From: an uncultured Clostridia bacterium
GTDB lineage: Bacteria > Bacillota > Clostridia > Christensenellales > Borkfalkiaceae
DNA: 63,582 nucleotides
Assembly (NCBI GenBank): GCA_944346885.1
Contig: CALVMR010000036.1
Location: 1 to 63,582, forward strand
Direction: 5' to 3'
Every line of letters begins with the position of its first letter. Positions within the stretch are counted from its first letter, which is position 1. The notes under the pieces were generated by a model that was given only the letters and a program-made list of their open reading frames with translations, was not told where the DNA came from and did no database searches. Shown piece after piece: positions 50,449 through 58,328 of the stretch. The translations under genes were made by a program, and so were the position numbers.

Positions 50449-51564
50449 TCACGCGCCGTTTTCGGCGTAACGTTCAAACATTTTTACTTCGGCGGCGGAT
50501 ACGGTGGGCTTCACCTCTTCAAACGCGCGCAAAAAATCTTCGCGGCGGATATCCACGAGCGCGTCGGTGCGGATGGATTCGAGCAGCGGGCCCTCCTTGG
50601 CGCGGTCGCACAGCTCCGCAATGTCCGCTCCGCTGTATCCTTCGCTGCGGGAGACCAGCTCTTCCACGTTCACGTCGCTAGCGAGCGGAACGCCTTCGAT
50701 CGCCTTTTCAAACAAAAATTTGCGTGCGGGCGCGTCCGGCAGCGGCACATAGATCCTCTGCGAAAACCTGCCCGAACGCAGCGCCGCGGAATCGATATCC
50801 CACGGGCGGTTCGTTGCGCCGAGCAAAAGCAAGTTGGGGCAGCTGCCCGCAAACCCGTCGATCTGCTGCAAAAACTCGTTTACGCGGCGGTCGTTGTGCA
50901 CGTCCTCCCCGCGCGAACCGATCAGCGAATCCATTTCGTCGATAAAAATAATGGCGAGCTTTTGCTGTTTTGCCGTTTCAAACAGCGAACTTATGTTGCG
51001 CTCCGATTCGCCCACCCATTTGCTGACGATATCCGAACCCTTTACGGCGTAAAAGACGGCGCCGACCTCGCAGGCGATGGCGCGCGCGATCATCGTTTTG
51101 CCCGTGCCGGGCGGCCCGTATAAAAGCAGCCCGCCGCCCGTCTTTTTTTTGTATGCGGCGTACTTTTCGGGATACTTTACGGGATGGATCATGCGCATCG
51201 TAACGGCGCGCTTTACGTCTTCCAGCCCCGCGATATCCGAAAAATGCACGTTCGGCACGGCGGCTGCCTTCCACTGCGCTTCCCCCTCCTCCCGCTCGGA
51301 CTCCTTTTCTTCGGACGGGGCGGAAAATCTCGGCGCGGCGGCGTCGATGCCCTCCGCGATCTCGGTCAGGCGCTTTGCCCGTTCGAGGCGCGCCTTTTTG
51401 AGCTGCGGCGAGGAAAGTTTTGCCATTTTGAGCAGCGTTTCCGCCGCGAGCAGATAATTGCGCCGCGCCTGCGCCCCCCTCTTTTCGCGCAGCGCTTTCT
51501 GCGCCGCGGCATAGTACATCCCGAACGTATCGTTGAGCACGCTCAGCTGCATACCGTCGTCCAT
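50449..51564 (-). CDS. VPS4-like AAA+ ATPase with MIT-like N-terminal bundle
   Basis: AAA+ ATPase of 371 residues, last gene of the operon. Residues 1-75 form a predicted three-helix bundle resembling an MIT domain (MYYAAAQKALREK, then ARRNYLLAAETLLKMAKL). After an acidic linker the AAA module has Walker A GPPGTGKT (150-157), Walker B IIFIDEMD (205-212), sensor Asn in ATNRP (252) and arginine finger region ALRSGRF. The pore loop SDIVSKWVGESERNI closely matches VPS4/katanin (SKWxGESE). The C-terminal helix SAAEVKMFERYAENG resembles the VPS4 end helix. ATG 51564 follows AAGGAGGAG. Expected role: disassembling the operon's ESCRT-III-like filaments. Generic bacterial AAA proteins of the FtsH/ARC type are less similar. 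Confidence 0.82.
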   Translation of the reverse strand: MDDGMQLSVLNDTFGMYYAAAQKALREKRGAQARRNYLLAAETLLKMAKLSSPQLKKARLERAKRLTEIAEGIDAAAPRFSAPSEEKESEREEGEAQWKAAAVPNVHFSDIAGLEDVKRAVTMRMIHPVKYPEKYAAYKKKTGGGLLLYGPPGTGKTMIARAIACEVGAVFYAVKGSDIVSKWVGESERNISSLFETAKQQKLAIIFIDEMDSLIGSRGEDVHNDRRVNEFLQQIDGFAGSCPNLLLLGATNRPWDIDSAALRSGRFSQRIYVPLPDAPARKFLFEKAIEGVPLASDVNVEELVSRSEGYSGADIAELCDRAKEGPLLESIRTDALVDIRREDFLRAFEEVKPTVSAAEVKMFERYAENGA

Positions 51565-51574
51565 GCTCTCCTCC

Positions 51575-53167
51575 TTAACTACGCGGCGGGCGCGCAAAAC
51601 GCCGCCTGCCGTACGGCCCGCGCGGCGGGCGCCGCCTGCCGAGCAGCCACTTTGCCGCATCCTCCACCGTGTTTTTGAACCCGCCGCGGCGGGGCGGGGG
51701 CGGCGAAGGAGGCGCGCCGTGCGGCGCTTCCTGCCGTTCGCAGCGGCGCAGGTGCTCCAACAGCGAGGCGTTGCACGCCTCCGCTTCGCAAAAGATCTGC
51801 TGCTTGCCCGCCACGAGCGAATCCATTACGTCGCCGTGCGAATACCGCAGCGCATTTTTGTAATACGGCGAACGCAGCACCGCCACCCTGCGCTCGTTGA
51901 GCGAAAGCCGCTCGCGGCATTCGGCGGCGGTCCGCCCGTACGAATAGAGGCGGCTGCACACCTGCCGCGCAAAGCGGGTGCCCACGCCCAATTCGCGCAC
52001 TTCGATCTCGGCGAGGAACGCCCCCAGCCACGCTTGCCCGTTTTCGGCATCCTCTTCGATGGCGCGGCTGAACGACGCCGCCGCCAAGATAAAATCCCCT
52101 TCGCGCAGGGCGCGCTCGCCCTGCGCGAGCAGCGCGCCGAGCGCGTCGCCGTTTGCCGCGTTGCCGCGCGGCGCCGCTTTTGCGGGCGGACGGACCGCCT
52201 TTCCGTTTTCTTCCGCGGGTGCGTCCGGCGCCCGCCTTGTTGCCGCAAAGCCGCCCTTTTGCAGCTTTTGCGCAAGCGCCGCGGCGATCTCCTCCGCGTA
52301 GCCGCCGTTCGGGTATTTGGAGAGATCCACCCCCTGCGCCCGCAAAAAGGACGGGAGCGCGGAGGGCTCGATCCCGCCGAACACCGCAAAGCAGGCTTCC
52401 GTCAGCCGTTCGTCGTACACGCGCTCGCAAAAGCGCGTCCACTCGCTGCGCACCCACGGGCTGTGGATGTTTTCCTCGCTCATGGCGATGAGGATGAACA
52501 CTTTGCACGAATACAGCGCCTTGTAGATGATGGGCTCGTACTCCTCCCCCAGCCTGCCGCGCAGCGTCACCTCCGAACAAAACGTACGGATGCCGCGCGC
52601 CGAAAGCGCCTCGTAAATTTGCAGGGCAACGGCGCGTTCGGGCGCGGGATCGCCCGCATCGGTCTCCGAACGGAAACTCAAAAACACGTCGTAGGGCGGC
52701 TCTTGTTCGATGCGCGCTTTGACGGCGCTTTGCAGGCGGTCGATCTGCTCGGCGCGCGCGCGGTAGAGCGCGCACTGCTCCGGCGCGGCGGTGCGCAGGG
52801 CGTTCAAATAGCTCTCGTCCTGCAAAATGCTCTGCCGCACCGTACGGCGGCAGATCGGCACATGGCGGTGCGTGCGCGGGTCCTCTATGTATTCCACGCC
52901 GTACCGGCTCAGCGCCAGCCCCCACCACGCCTCGGCGCACTGCGGGTCGCTTGCCGTGACCAAACGGTATTCCAGCGCCGCGCCTTCAAAGTCGTTGTTG
53001 CGGCGCAGGGCGTTGGCGCGGTTGAGCGAGAGCACGAGCGCATCGCCGCAATTCTCTTTAAAATGGTATTCGTTGCCGCAATACGGGCAGACGGCGCTCT
53101 TTCCGTCCGCGGCGTACCGCAGCGATCCGCCGCACGTTTCGCAGTGCAGGCGATACTCCTTTTGCAT
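51575..53167 (-). CDS. TIR-domain protein with N-terminal zinc ribbon and helical repeats
   Basis: A 530-residue protein. Zinc ribbon (Cys9, Cys12, Cys27, Cys30); TPR-like segment at about 38-95; then a segment with EDPRTHRHVPICRRT common to a clostridial TIR family. The TIR domain spans about 158-297: YDVFLSFRSETD, IRTFCSEVTLRG, LGEEYEPIIYKAL with the probable catalytic Glu near 209, and SPWVRSEWTRF. The C-terminus (about 335-470) has a further TPR-like pair (AAASFSRAIEEDAENGQAW) and a Pro/Arg-rich tail. TIR domains of this kind are often NAD-cleaving effectors or scaffolds. It lies 10 nt before the AAA+ gene, with GAGAGGG before its ATG. Its role with the ESCRT-like genes is inference. Confidence 0.85.
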   Translation of the reverse strand: MQKEYRLHCETCGGSLRYAADGKSAVCPYCGNEYHFKENCGDALVLSLNRANALRRNNDFEGAALEYRLVTASDPQCAEAWWGLALSRYGVEYIEDPRTHRHVPICRRTVRQSILQDESYLNALRTAAPEQCALYRARAEQIDRLQSAVKARIEQEPPYDVFLSFRSETDAGDPAPERAVALQIYEALSARGIRTFCSEVTLRGRLGEEYEPIIYKALYSCKVFILIAMSEENIHSPWVRSEWTRFCERVYDERLTEACFAVFGGIEPSALPSFLRAQGVDLSKYPNGGYAEEIAAALAQKLQKGGFAATRRAPDAPAEENGKAVRPPAKAAPRGNAANGDALGALLAQGERALREGDFILAAASFSRAIEEDAENGQAWLGAFLAEIEVRELGVGTRFARQVCSRLYSYGRTAAECRERLSLNERRVAVLRSPYYKNALRYSHGDVMDSLVAGKQQIFCEAEACNASLLEHLRRCERQEAPHGAPPSPPPPRRGGFKNTVEDAAKWLLGRRRPPRGPYGRRRFARPPRS

Positions 53168-53204
53168 GGGATCCCTCTCCGTGCGGCGCACGGCGCGCCC
53201 GCGC

Positions 53205-53792
53205 TTATACCTCGCTGTCGAGCTTTTTGCGCAGCTGCGTCAGCTCCTGCTCGATGGCGTCGTCCGAAAAAGCGTCTTTGCCCGCCTCGCGCTCGATCAT
53301 CTCGCGCAGCTGGCTGTCATCGACGGCGCCCGCGTTCCCCGCGGCGGTCTGAAAGGTATCCGAACTCATTTCCATGAACAGATCCATCTGCTCCGCCTGC
53401 CGTTCCGCCTTGCCCATCGCCTCTTCGAACTGCTTTTGCACTTCGATAAACTCTTTGTCGTCGGCAAGTTTTGCCATCTCTTTGCTCAACACGCTCATGC
53501 CGCCGAGAAATTCGCGCGTCATCATCGTCATATCCTTCATCTGCGACGTGATCTCAAAATTCAAAAGCATCTCCTGCGCGCGCCTCTGCTGCAACAGCGT
53601 CATCTTATAGCCGGTGAGCGCCAGCTCGTACTGCGCGTTCAGCCCGTTTTTCTTGGCGGCTGCCGCCTTTTCCACAAACACCTTTTTCTGCTCTTCCAGC
53701 TGCGCGATCTGCTTGTTCATGGAATTGATGGTGCGGCGGATGAGCATCTTTTTTTCGATCTCTTTTTCGCTTTTGCTTTTAAACAGTCCCAT
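53205..53792 (-). CDS. ESCRT-III/Snf7-like helical protein with MIM1-like tail
   Basis: A 195-residue, almost wholly helical protein. A short basic start (MGLFKSKSEKEIEKK) leads to a long helical hairpin (about 12-85; RRTINSMNKQIAQLEEQKKV and ALTGYKMTLLQQRRAQEML). Next is a methionine-rich segment (MKDMTMMTREFLGGMSVLSK), then QKQFEEAMGKAERQAEQMDL, the order seen in CHMP/Snf7 proteins. The acidic C-terminus ends IEQELTQLRKKLDSEV, close to the MIM1 motif through which ESCRT-III proteins bind MIT domains. ATG 53792 follows GGAGGAGG and overlaps the previous gene by 14 nt. PspA/Vipp1 relatives are the alternative, but those lack such a tail. Confidence 0.7.
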   Translation of the reverse strand: MGLFKSKSEKEIEKKMLIRRTINSMNKQIAQLEEQKKVFVEKAAAAKKNGLNAQYELALTGYKMTLLQQRRAQEMLLNFEITSQMKDMTMMTREFLGGMSVLSKEMAKLADDKEFIEVQKQFEEAMGKAERQAEQMDLFMEMSSDTFQTAAGNAGAVDDSQLREMIEREAGKDAFSDDAIEQELTQLRKKLDSEV

Positions 53793-54423
53793 TGTGTTCC
53801 TCCTCCCCGCTTGCCGCGGGCGCCGCGCTCGCTTTTTGCGCGGTCTCTTCCTCGGCGGGGTCGCCATCTTGCAGCGCGTCATGCGTTTCGAACACCGCCA
53901 ACAGGTCGTCGTCGCTCTTGGCAACGCCGTAGATCTTATCGTTTGCCTCGTAGGCGGAGAGCACCTCTTCAAAGGTCTCGTCCGCGTCGGTGAGCACGCT
54001 TTCCGCGGCGACGCGCGTATTGAGCGCCTTGTTCAAAAACTGCGCCAAGGCGCGCTGATCGGAGAGCAGCGAATTGAGCGGAACGCCCATGCTGTTGGCA
54101 AAAAACTGCTTGTCGTCGATCGCCGTCTTCAATTTGTTCAGCAGCCGCACGTTGTACAACAGATACGTGGCGCGTTGGATGCATTGTTTTTGTTCCTCTT
54201 TGAGGTAGTTGATCTTTTTGGCGAGGAACAGGCGCATCTCCTGATCTTTTTCCGCCTTGCCCCGCGCCAAAAGCTCCTCCGCCTGCGCGCGCGCCGAGCG
54301 GACGCGCTCCTCCATCTGTTCCTCTTCGCCTTGCAGGCGCACGATCGCGTCCACCACCTCTTCGCGGCGGATGCGGTCGTATTTTCCCTTGAATAAAGAC
54401 TTAATCTTTGCCAGCAGACCCAT
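53779..54423 (-). CDS. Second ESCRT-III/PspA-like helical protein
   Basis: A 214-residue helical protein. It opens with an amphipathic helix (MGLLAKIKSLFKGKYDRIRR) like the membrane-binding first helix of PspA, Vipp1 and some ESCRT-III proteins. A long helical hairpin follows (about 20-100; EEEQMEERVRSARAQAEELL and RLFLAKKINYLKEEQKQC), then shorter helices including LAQFLNKALNTRVAA and an acidic, alanine-rich tail (about 185-214). Similarity to Snf7 is weaker than for the next gene. The ATG comes directly after the stop of the membrane-protein gene. It may nucleate or partner the other filament protein. Confidence 0.58.
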   Translation of the reverse strand: MGLLAKIKSLFKGKYDRIRREEVVDAIVRLQGEEEQMEERVRSARAQAEELLARGKAEKDQEMRLFLAKKINYLKEEQKQCIQRATYLLYNVRLLNKLKTAIDDKQFFANSMGVPLNSLLSDQRALAQFLNKALNTRVAAESVLTDADETFEEVLSAYEANDKIYGVAKSDDDLLAVFETHDALQDGDPAEEETAQKASAAPAASGEEEHNGTV

Positions 54424-54963
54424 TTACGCCCTCGCCTCCTCTTCGCGCTCGGCGAGCACTTCTTTGATCTTATGCAGCACGGAACGCGCCTCCGCCTCGT
54501 CGGGGCTGCGCTTGGAAAGGCATACGCGGCAGTCGTCCAGCAAGTCGGCGATCTCCGCGTCGCAGTCTGCCACCTCTTCGGAATCATAGGGCGAAAGATA
54601 GGTGAGCTTATCCGCCAAGGCGGCGACCTCCTCGCGCAGCTCCTCGCTCATGCGTTCGCCGTAGAGTTCGAGCAGCGAATGCGCCGCCCGCGCGTTGCGG
54701 GCGACCTCCTCCCTGCTCTGCCCGACGAGCGCCGCGTGCGTGTTCTTCGCCTCCCAGCGAGAGGCGCCGGCGCGGTCCGCCTTGGCGCGTTTCGCGCGCG
54801 AGCGCAGCGCCGCCAGCACGACGATGATGACGACGGCGACAAACAAAACGGCGCCGACCGCGATCGCCGCGATCGCCCACGGCGGCAAACCGAGCGTATC
54901 CGCCGCGTCGTTCACCGCGTCCGTGACCGTTTCCGTAACAGAAGCCAAAAGCCTGTATCCCAT
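54424..54963 (-). CDS. Single-pass membrane protein with cytoplasmic helical domain
   Basis: A 179-residue protein of unknown family. Residues 1-27 are polar and helical, 29-53 form one transmembrane helix (PPWAIAAIAVGAVLFVAVVI then IVVLAAL), followed by a basic stretch (RSRAKRAKADR) that predicts the rest is cytoplasmic. The cytoplasmic part (about 65-179) is charged and helical (EEVARNARAAHSLLELYGER, ADKLTYLSPYDSEEVADCD). ATG 54963 follows GGAGGGG. It ends where the ESCRT-like gene begins, so it is probably the membrane anchor or adaptor of the system. Confidence 0.7.
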   Translation of the reverse strand: MGYRLLASVTETVTDAVNDAADTLGLPPWAIAAIAVGAVLFVAVVIIVVLAALRSRAKRAKADRAGASRWEAKNTHAALVGQSREEVARNARAAHSLLELYGERMSEELREEVAALADKLTYLSPYDSEEVADCDAEIADLLDDCRVCLSKRSPDEAEARSVLHKIKEVLAEREEEARA

Positions 54964-54980
54964 TTTCCGTTCCCCTCCGA

Positions 54981-55856
54981 TCAGGATAATTTATGCCCGC
55001 AGGAGGAGCAAAACGCGCTCCCCGGTACGTTTTCTTTGCCGCACTCCGTGCAAAACACCTTTTGCGGCGCCAGCTTTGCGCCGCACTTTGCGCAGAATTT
55101 ATCCCGCGCCGTACACGGCGCGCCGCACTGCGGGCAAACGAGCTTGTTCGCCTCCTGCTCTTTGACCGCGCGCAGCCGCGCACGCTCGGCGTCGATGCGG
55201 TACTTCGCCCCCTCGTTGATGACGATGTTGCCGATCAAAAAGTAGGTAACTTCCAGCCCGTACCCGTCCGCAAAGAGTTTGCGCACGGCGGGCAAAAGGT
55301 CTTCGGCAAGCGCCTGCTTGTGTTCGGCAAGCTCGCTGTACGAGAGGCTCTGCTCTTTGACGGCGCGGGCAATGGCGGGCTCGATCTCGCCGAGCATCCT
55401 GCCGCGCAGCCGCTGTTTGAGCATGTCTACCGTATAGTGCGCATCCGCGCCGATGAGCTTCAAATAAAACTTGCGCGGATCCGCCACGCGCACGCCGAAT
55501 TCGCCGCTCGCGCCCAAGCGGAACGGGATATCGGTGAGCGGGTCTCGCAGTTCAAAGGGTGTGGGCGTGCCCCAAAACACCTGCAATTCCGCCGTTTTGG
55601 AGACGTAAATCAGCTCCACCGTAAAGGAACCGATCTTATGGTCTTTGAACAGCCCGCGTTTTTTATCGAACAGCGGATAATCGCCCGCGGTGAGCGTATC
55701 CTGCAACACGCCGTCTTTCAGCAAGATGGCGCAGTGCGTTTCGTACACGATGACGCGCGCATCCGCGTCCAAATGATCCACCGCCTTGCGCACGAACAGA
55801 TCGTTGTTGGTAAGTTCGAGCTCGTTCAGCCCGATAAGCTGTACTTTTTTTGCCAT
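54981..55856 (-). CDS. SPFH/virion-core-like protein with two C-terminal zinc ribbons
   Basis: A 291-residue protein, first gene of the operon. Residues about 1-235 resemble the soluble SPFH group that includes Bacillus YdjI: HCAILLKDGVLQDTLTAGDY, VELIYVSKTAELQVFWGTP, RLGASGEFGVRVADPRKFY and GYGLEVTYFLIGNIVIN. The last 53 residues hold two zinc ribbons (CPQCG...FCAKCG and FCTECG...FCSSCG). There is no transmembrane helix. In Bacillus subtilis YdjI works with PspA at stressed membranes; here it heads an operon with ESCRT-III-like proteins, which supports a recruiting role. ATG 55856 follows AGGAGGGG. Confidence 0.82.
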   Translation of the reverse strand: MAKKVQLIGLNELELTNNDLFVRKAVDHLDADARVIVYETHCAILLKDGVLQDTLTAGDYPLFDKKRGLFKDHKIGSFTVELIYVSKTAELQVFWGTPTPFELRDPLTDIPFRLGASGEFGVRVADPRKFYLKLIGADAHYTVDMLKQRLRGRMLGEIEPAIARAVKEQSLSYSELAEHKQALAEDLLPAVRKLFADGYGLEVTYFLIGNIVINEGAKYRIDAERARLRAVKEQEANKLVCPQCGAPCTARDKFCAKCGAKLAPQKVFCTECGKENVPGSAFCSSCGHKLS

Positions 55857-55930
55857 GACCCCTCCTGTTGCGGCAGCCGCAAACGTGTTTTCCGCCGCGG
55901 CACAGCCGCGGAAACGTTCTCCTATCATTT

Positions 55931-55959
55931 ATTATAGCATCCGCGGGCGGGAATGTCAA
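55931..55959 (-). promoter_or_regulatory. Perfect-consensus SigA promoter of the ESCRT-like operon
   Basis: Minus strand TTGACA (55959-55954), exactly 17 nt, TATAAT (55936-55931). Start of transcription should be near 55924, giving a leader of about 68 nt that contains the short inverted repeat TTTCCGCGGC/GCCGCGGCGGAAA. Confidence 0.92.
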
Positions 55960-55978
55960 TCCTGCCGCAAAAATAGCG

Positions 55979-56011
55979 CAAAAAACAAAGCGCCGCGGCA
56001 TGCCGCGGCGC
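55979..56011 (-). terminator. Terminator after the LysR gene
   Basis: Self-complementary stem GCGCCGCGGC...GCCGCGGCGC (55990-56011) followed on the minus strand by TTTGTTTTTT. Confidence 0.88.
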
Positions 56012-56044
56012 GGGCGAACGCCCGTTTAAAGCAATTTATCCGGT

Positions 56045-56941
56045 TCAAAGGGATGCATCCGGTTCAAAAAGTTTGAAAAAGGCGCGCACCGCAAAGGATA
56101 CGGGCTGCCCGTGCGGGAAGGCGATGCCCACGCCGCGCACGGGCAGCGGCGGGTCGGTGCGGATCTCGCAGAGCGTGCCCTCCGCCAGTTCGCGGGTGAC
56201 GTACTCGCGCGGGGCGCAGGCGACGCCCACGCCGCTCTTTGCCAAATTGATCATCAATTCCAAACTGCCGCATTCGATCTCCGGCTGCAAGTGCACGCCG
56301 ATGGACTGCGCAAATTGCACGATCGCCTTGCGCGTAACGGTGTTCGCGTCCAGCATCAGCAGCGGATAATTTTGCATGGAGCGCAGCGGCTGCACGCCCT
56401 CGGAGAGGGCGGCGAAGGGTTTGCCCGCCACAAACGTATCGTGCAGCGGCATGACCACGCTGGATAAGGCGCAGTCCTTTTCGTCTACGGGAAGATTCAA
56501 AAAGGCGATGTCGCACTTATTGTTTTTTAACAGTTCCAGCGTCTCCGTGGTGATGCAGTTGATGAGACTGAGGCGCACTTCGGGGTACAGGGCATGGTAC
56601 GCGGCGATCTTGTCGATGAGCACATAGTTGAAGATGGTATCCGACGCGCTGATGCGGATGGTGCCCGTGGCGGTCGTGTTGATCTCGCGCAGCTTCCCCT
56701 CCGCGCCGTCCAGCTCGGCAAGCGCCTTTTCGACGATGGGAAAGATCTGCCTGCCGCCCTGTTCGGAAAGCTCCATGCCGCGGTGGGTGCGGTTGAACAG
56801 CGGCATGCCGAGCTGCCCTTCCAGCTGTTTGATCGCCTGCGAAACGGCGGGTTGGCTGATGAACAGCTCGTCTGCCGCCTTGGTGAGGCTGCCGCATTTT
56901 GCGACGATATAAAACACCCTGTATAATTCGAGGTTTACCAT
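56045..56941 (-). CDS. LysR-family transcriptional regulator
   Basis: Transcription factor of 298 residues. The N-terminal winged HTH (about 1-60) has LYRVFYIVAKCGSLTKAADE, FISQPAVSQAIKQLEGQLG and LFNRTHRGM. The effector domain (about 90-290) has the two-lobed periplasmic-binding fold, with IRISASDTIFNYVL and SGVGVACAPREYV. It lies 33 nt after mnmE on the same strand and so is probably the last gene of the ecf-truA-mnmE operon rather than the regulator of a divergent target. Ligand and target are unknown. Confidence 0.9.
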   Translation of the reverse strand: MVNLELYRVFYIVAKCGSLTKAADELFISQPAVSQAIKQLEGQLGMPLFNRTHRGMELSEQGGRQIFPIVEKALAELDGAEGKLREINTTATGTIRISASDTIFNYVLIDKIAAYHALYPEVRLSLINCITTETLELLKNNKCDIAFLNLPVDEKDCALSSVVMPLHDTFVAGKPFAALSEGVQPLRSMQNYPLLMLDANTVTRKAIVQFAQSIGVHLQPEIECGSLELMINLAKSGVGVACAPREYVTRELAEGTLCEIRTDPPLPVRGVGIAFPHGQPVSFAVRAFFKLFEPDASL

Positions 56942-56974
56942 GTTCCGTTCTTCTCCCGTAAACGCACGCCGACC

Positions 56975-58315
56975 TTATTTTCCGACGCAGAATTTTGCAA
57001 AGATCTCGTCGATGATGCGCTCGTTCGCCGTCTCGCCCGTGATCTCGCCCAGCGCCTCCCACGCCTCGCGCAGCGGCACCCCCCACAGATCGGGCGGCAC
57101 CGTGCCGCACAGCCCCTCCGCCTCGCGCAGCAGCGCCTGCGCGCGCGAGAGCGCCGCATAGTGCCGCTCCTGCGTGACGAACAGCGCGTCTGCATTGTAC
57201 CCGCGCATGCAGGCGTCGAACATCCGCTGCTTTAAAAGCGGGATGTTCTCGCCCGTGCGCGCGGAAACGGAGAGATCGGCGGGGATGCCGCACAGGTCCT
57301 GCCCGCCCAGATCCAGCTTGTTGTGCACCACGAGCATGTTTTTGCCGCGCAAAGCGGCGTACGCCTCCTCGTCCTCCCTGTCCGCCGGCTGCGAACCGTC
57401 CAGCACGAAGAGGATGAGGTCCGCCCCCTCGATGCGTCGCTTTGCCCGCTCCACGCCCTCGCGCTCGATTTCGTCCTCCCCTTCGCGCAGCCCCGCTGTA
57501 TCGCACAGCGTAAAGCGCACGCCCGAAAGTTCGATGCTGCCCTCCACCGCGTCGCGCGTGGTACCCGCCCGCGCGGAGACGATGGCGCGGTCCGATCCGA
57601 GCAGCGCGTTGAGCACCGAGCTCTTGCCCGTGTTCGGCTTTCCCGCCAGCACGACGGTGACGCCGCCCGCGATCTTTTTGCCCGTGCCGTAACTGCCGCA
57701 CAGGGCGGCAAGCCGCTGCGCCAGCGCGCCGATGCGCCCCTTTGCGTCTGCCAGCTCCGCCCGTTCGATATCCTCTTCGGGGAAGTCGATATCCGCGTCG
57801 ATCTCGGCGAGCAGCTCGGTCAGCGCCGCCTGCGCTTCGCGCACGACGGCGCTCAGGCGCTCGGCATACAGCTGCGTGCCCGCGCGCACTTCCGCCTCGC
57901 TCTCGCCGTTGATCAGCTCCGCCAGCCCCTCGGCGGCGGAAAGCGAAAGTTTTCCGTTCAAAAAGGCGCGCTTGGTAAATTCGCCCGCCGCGGCGAGCCG
58001 CGCCCCGCAGGCGAGCGCCTGCCGCAAAACGGCGCGCGCGATCTCCGTGCCGCCGTGGCAATGCAGCTCCGCCACGTCTTCGCCCGTAAAGCTGTGCGGC
58101 GCTTTGAAATACACGCACAGCCCGAAATCCGAAAACGCGCCGCAGTTTATGTTGCCCGGATACATGCGGTAGGGCTCGAATGCGGCAACCGCCGTCCGCC
58201 CCGCGGGAACAAACATTTTTTCCGCCACCGCGAGCACACCCCGCCCGCTCAGCCGCACAACGGCAACGCCGCCCTTTCCGGGCGGCGTTGCCACGGCGGC
58301 GATCACCTCTTCCAT
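56975..58315 (-). CDS. mnmE: tRNA modification GTPase MnmE
   Basis: GTPase that, with MnmG, adds the (carboxymethyl)aminomethyl group to wobble uridine 34 of tRNAs. The 446-residue protein has the N-terminal folate-binding domain (IAAVATPPGKGGVAVVRLSG), a helical domain and an inserted G domain: G1 GKPNTGKSS, G2 with GTTRD, G3 DTAG, G4 NKLD. The C-terminus ends FCVGK with the conserved catalytic cysteine. ATG 58315 follows GGGGGAGAG; the longer frame is an arginine-rich extension without support. It lies 13 nt after the membrane-protein gene. Confidence 0.96.
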   Translation of the reverse strand: MEEVIAAVATPPGKGGVAVVRLSGRGVLAVAEKMFVPAGRTAVAAFEPYRMYPGNINCGAFSDFGLCVYFKAPHSFTGEDVAELHCHGGTEIARAVLRQALACGARLAAAGEFTKRAFLNGKLSLSAAEGLAELINGESEAEVRAGTQLYAERLSAVVREAQAALTELLAEIDADIDFPEEDIERAELADAKGRIGALAQRLAALCGSYGTGKKIAGGVTVVLAGKPNTGKSSVLNALLGSDRAIVSARAGTTRDAVEGSIELSGVRFTLCDTAGLREGEDEIEREGVERAKRRIEGADLILFVLDGSQPADREDEEAYAALRGKNMLVVHNKLDLGGQDLCGIPADLSVSARTGENIPLLKQRMFDACMRGYNADALFVTQERHYAALSRAQALLREAEGLCGTVPPDLWGVPLREAWEALGEITGETANERIIDEIFAKFCVGK

Positions 58316-58328
58316 GCTCTCTCCCCCG

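Noticed and set aside
53779..54423. Calling this protein PspA outright
   Set aside because: The amphipathic start and helical hairpin fit PspA or ESCRT-III, but the length after the hairpin and the weak core similarity do not let me choose by eye, so I kept a superfamily-level call.
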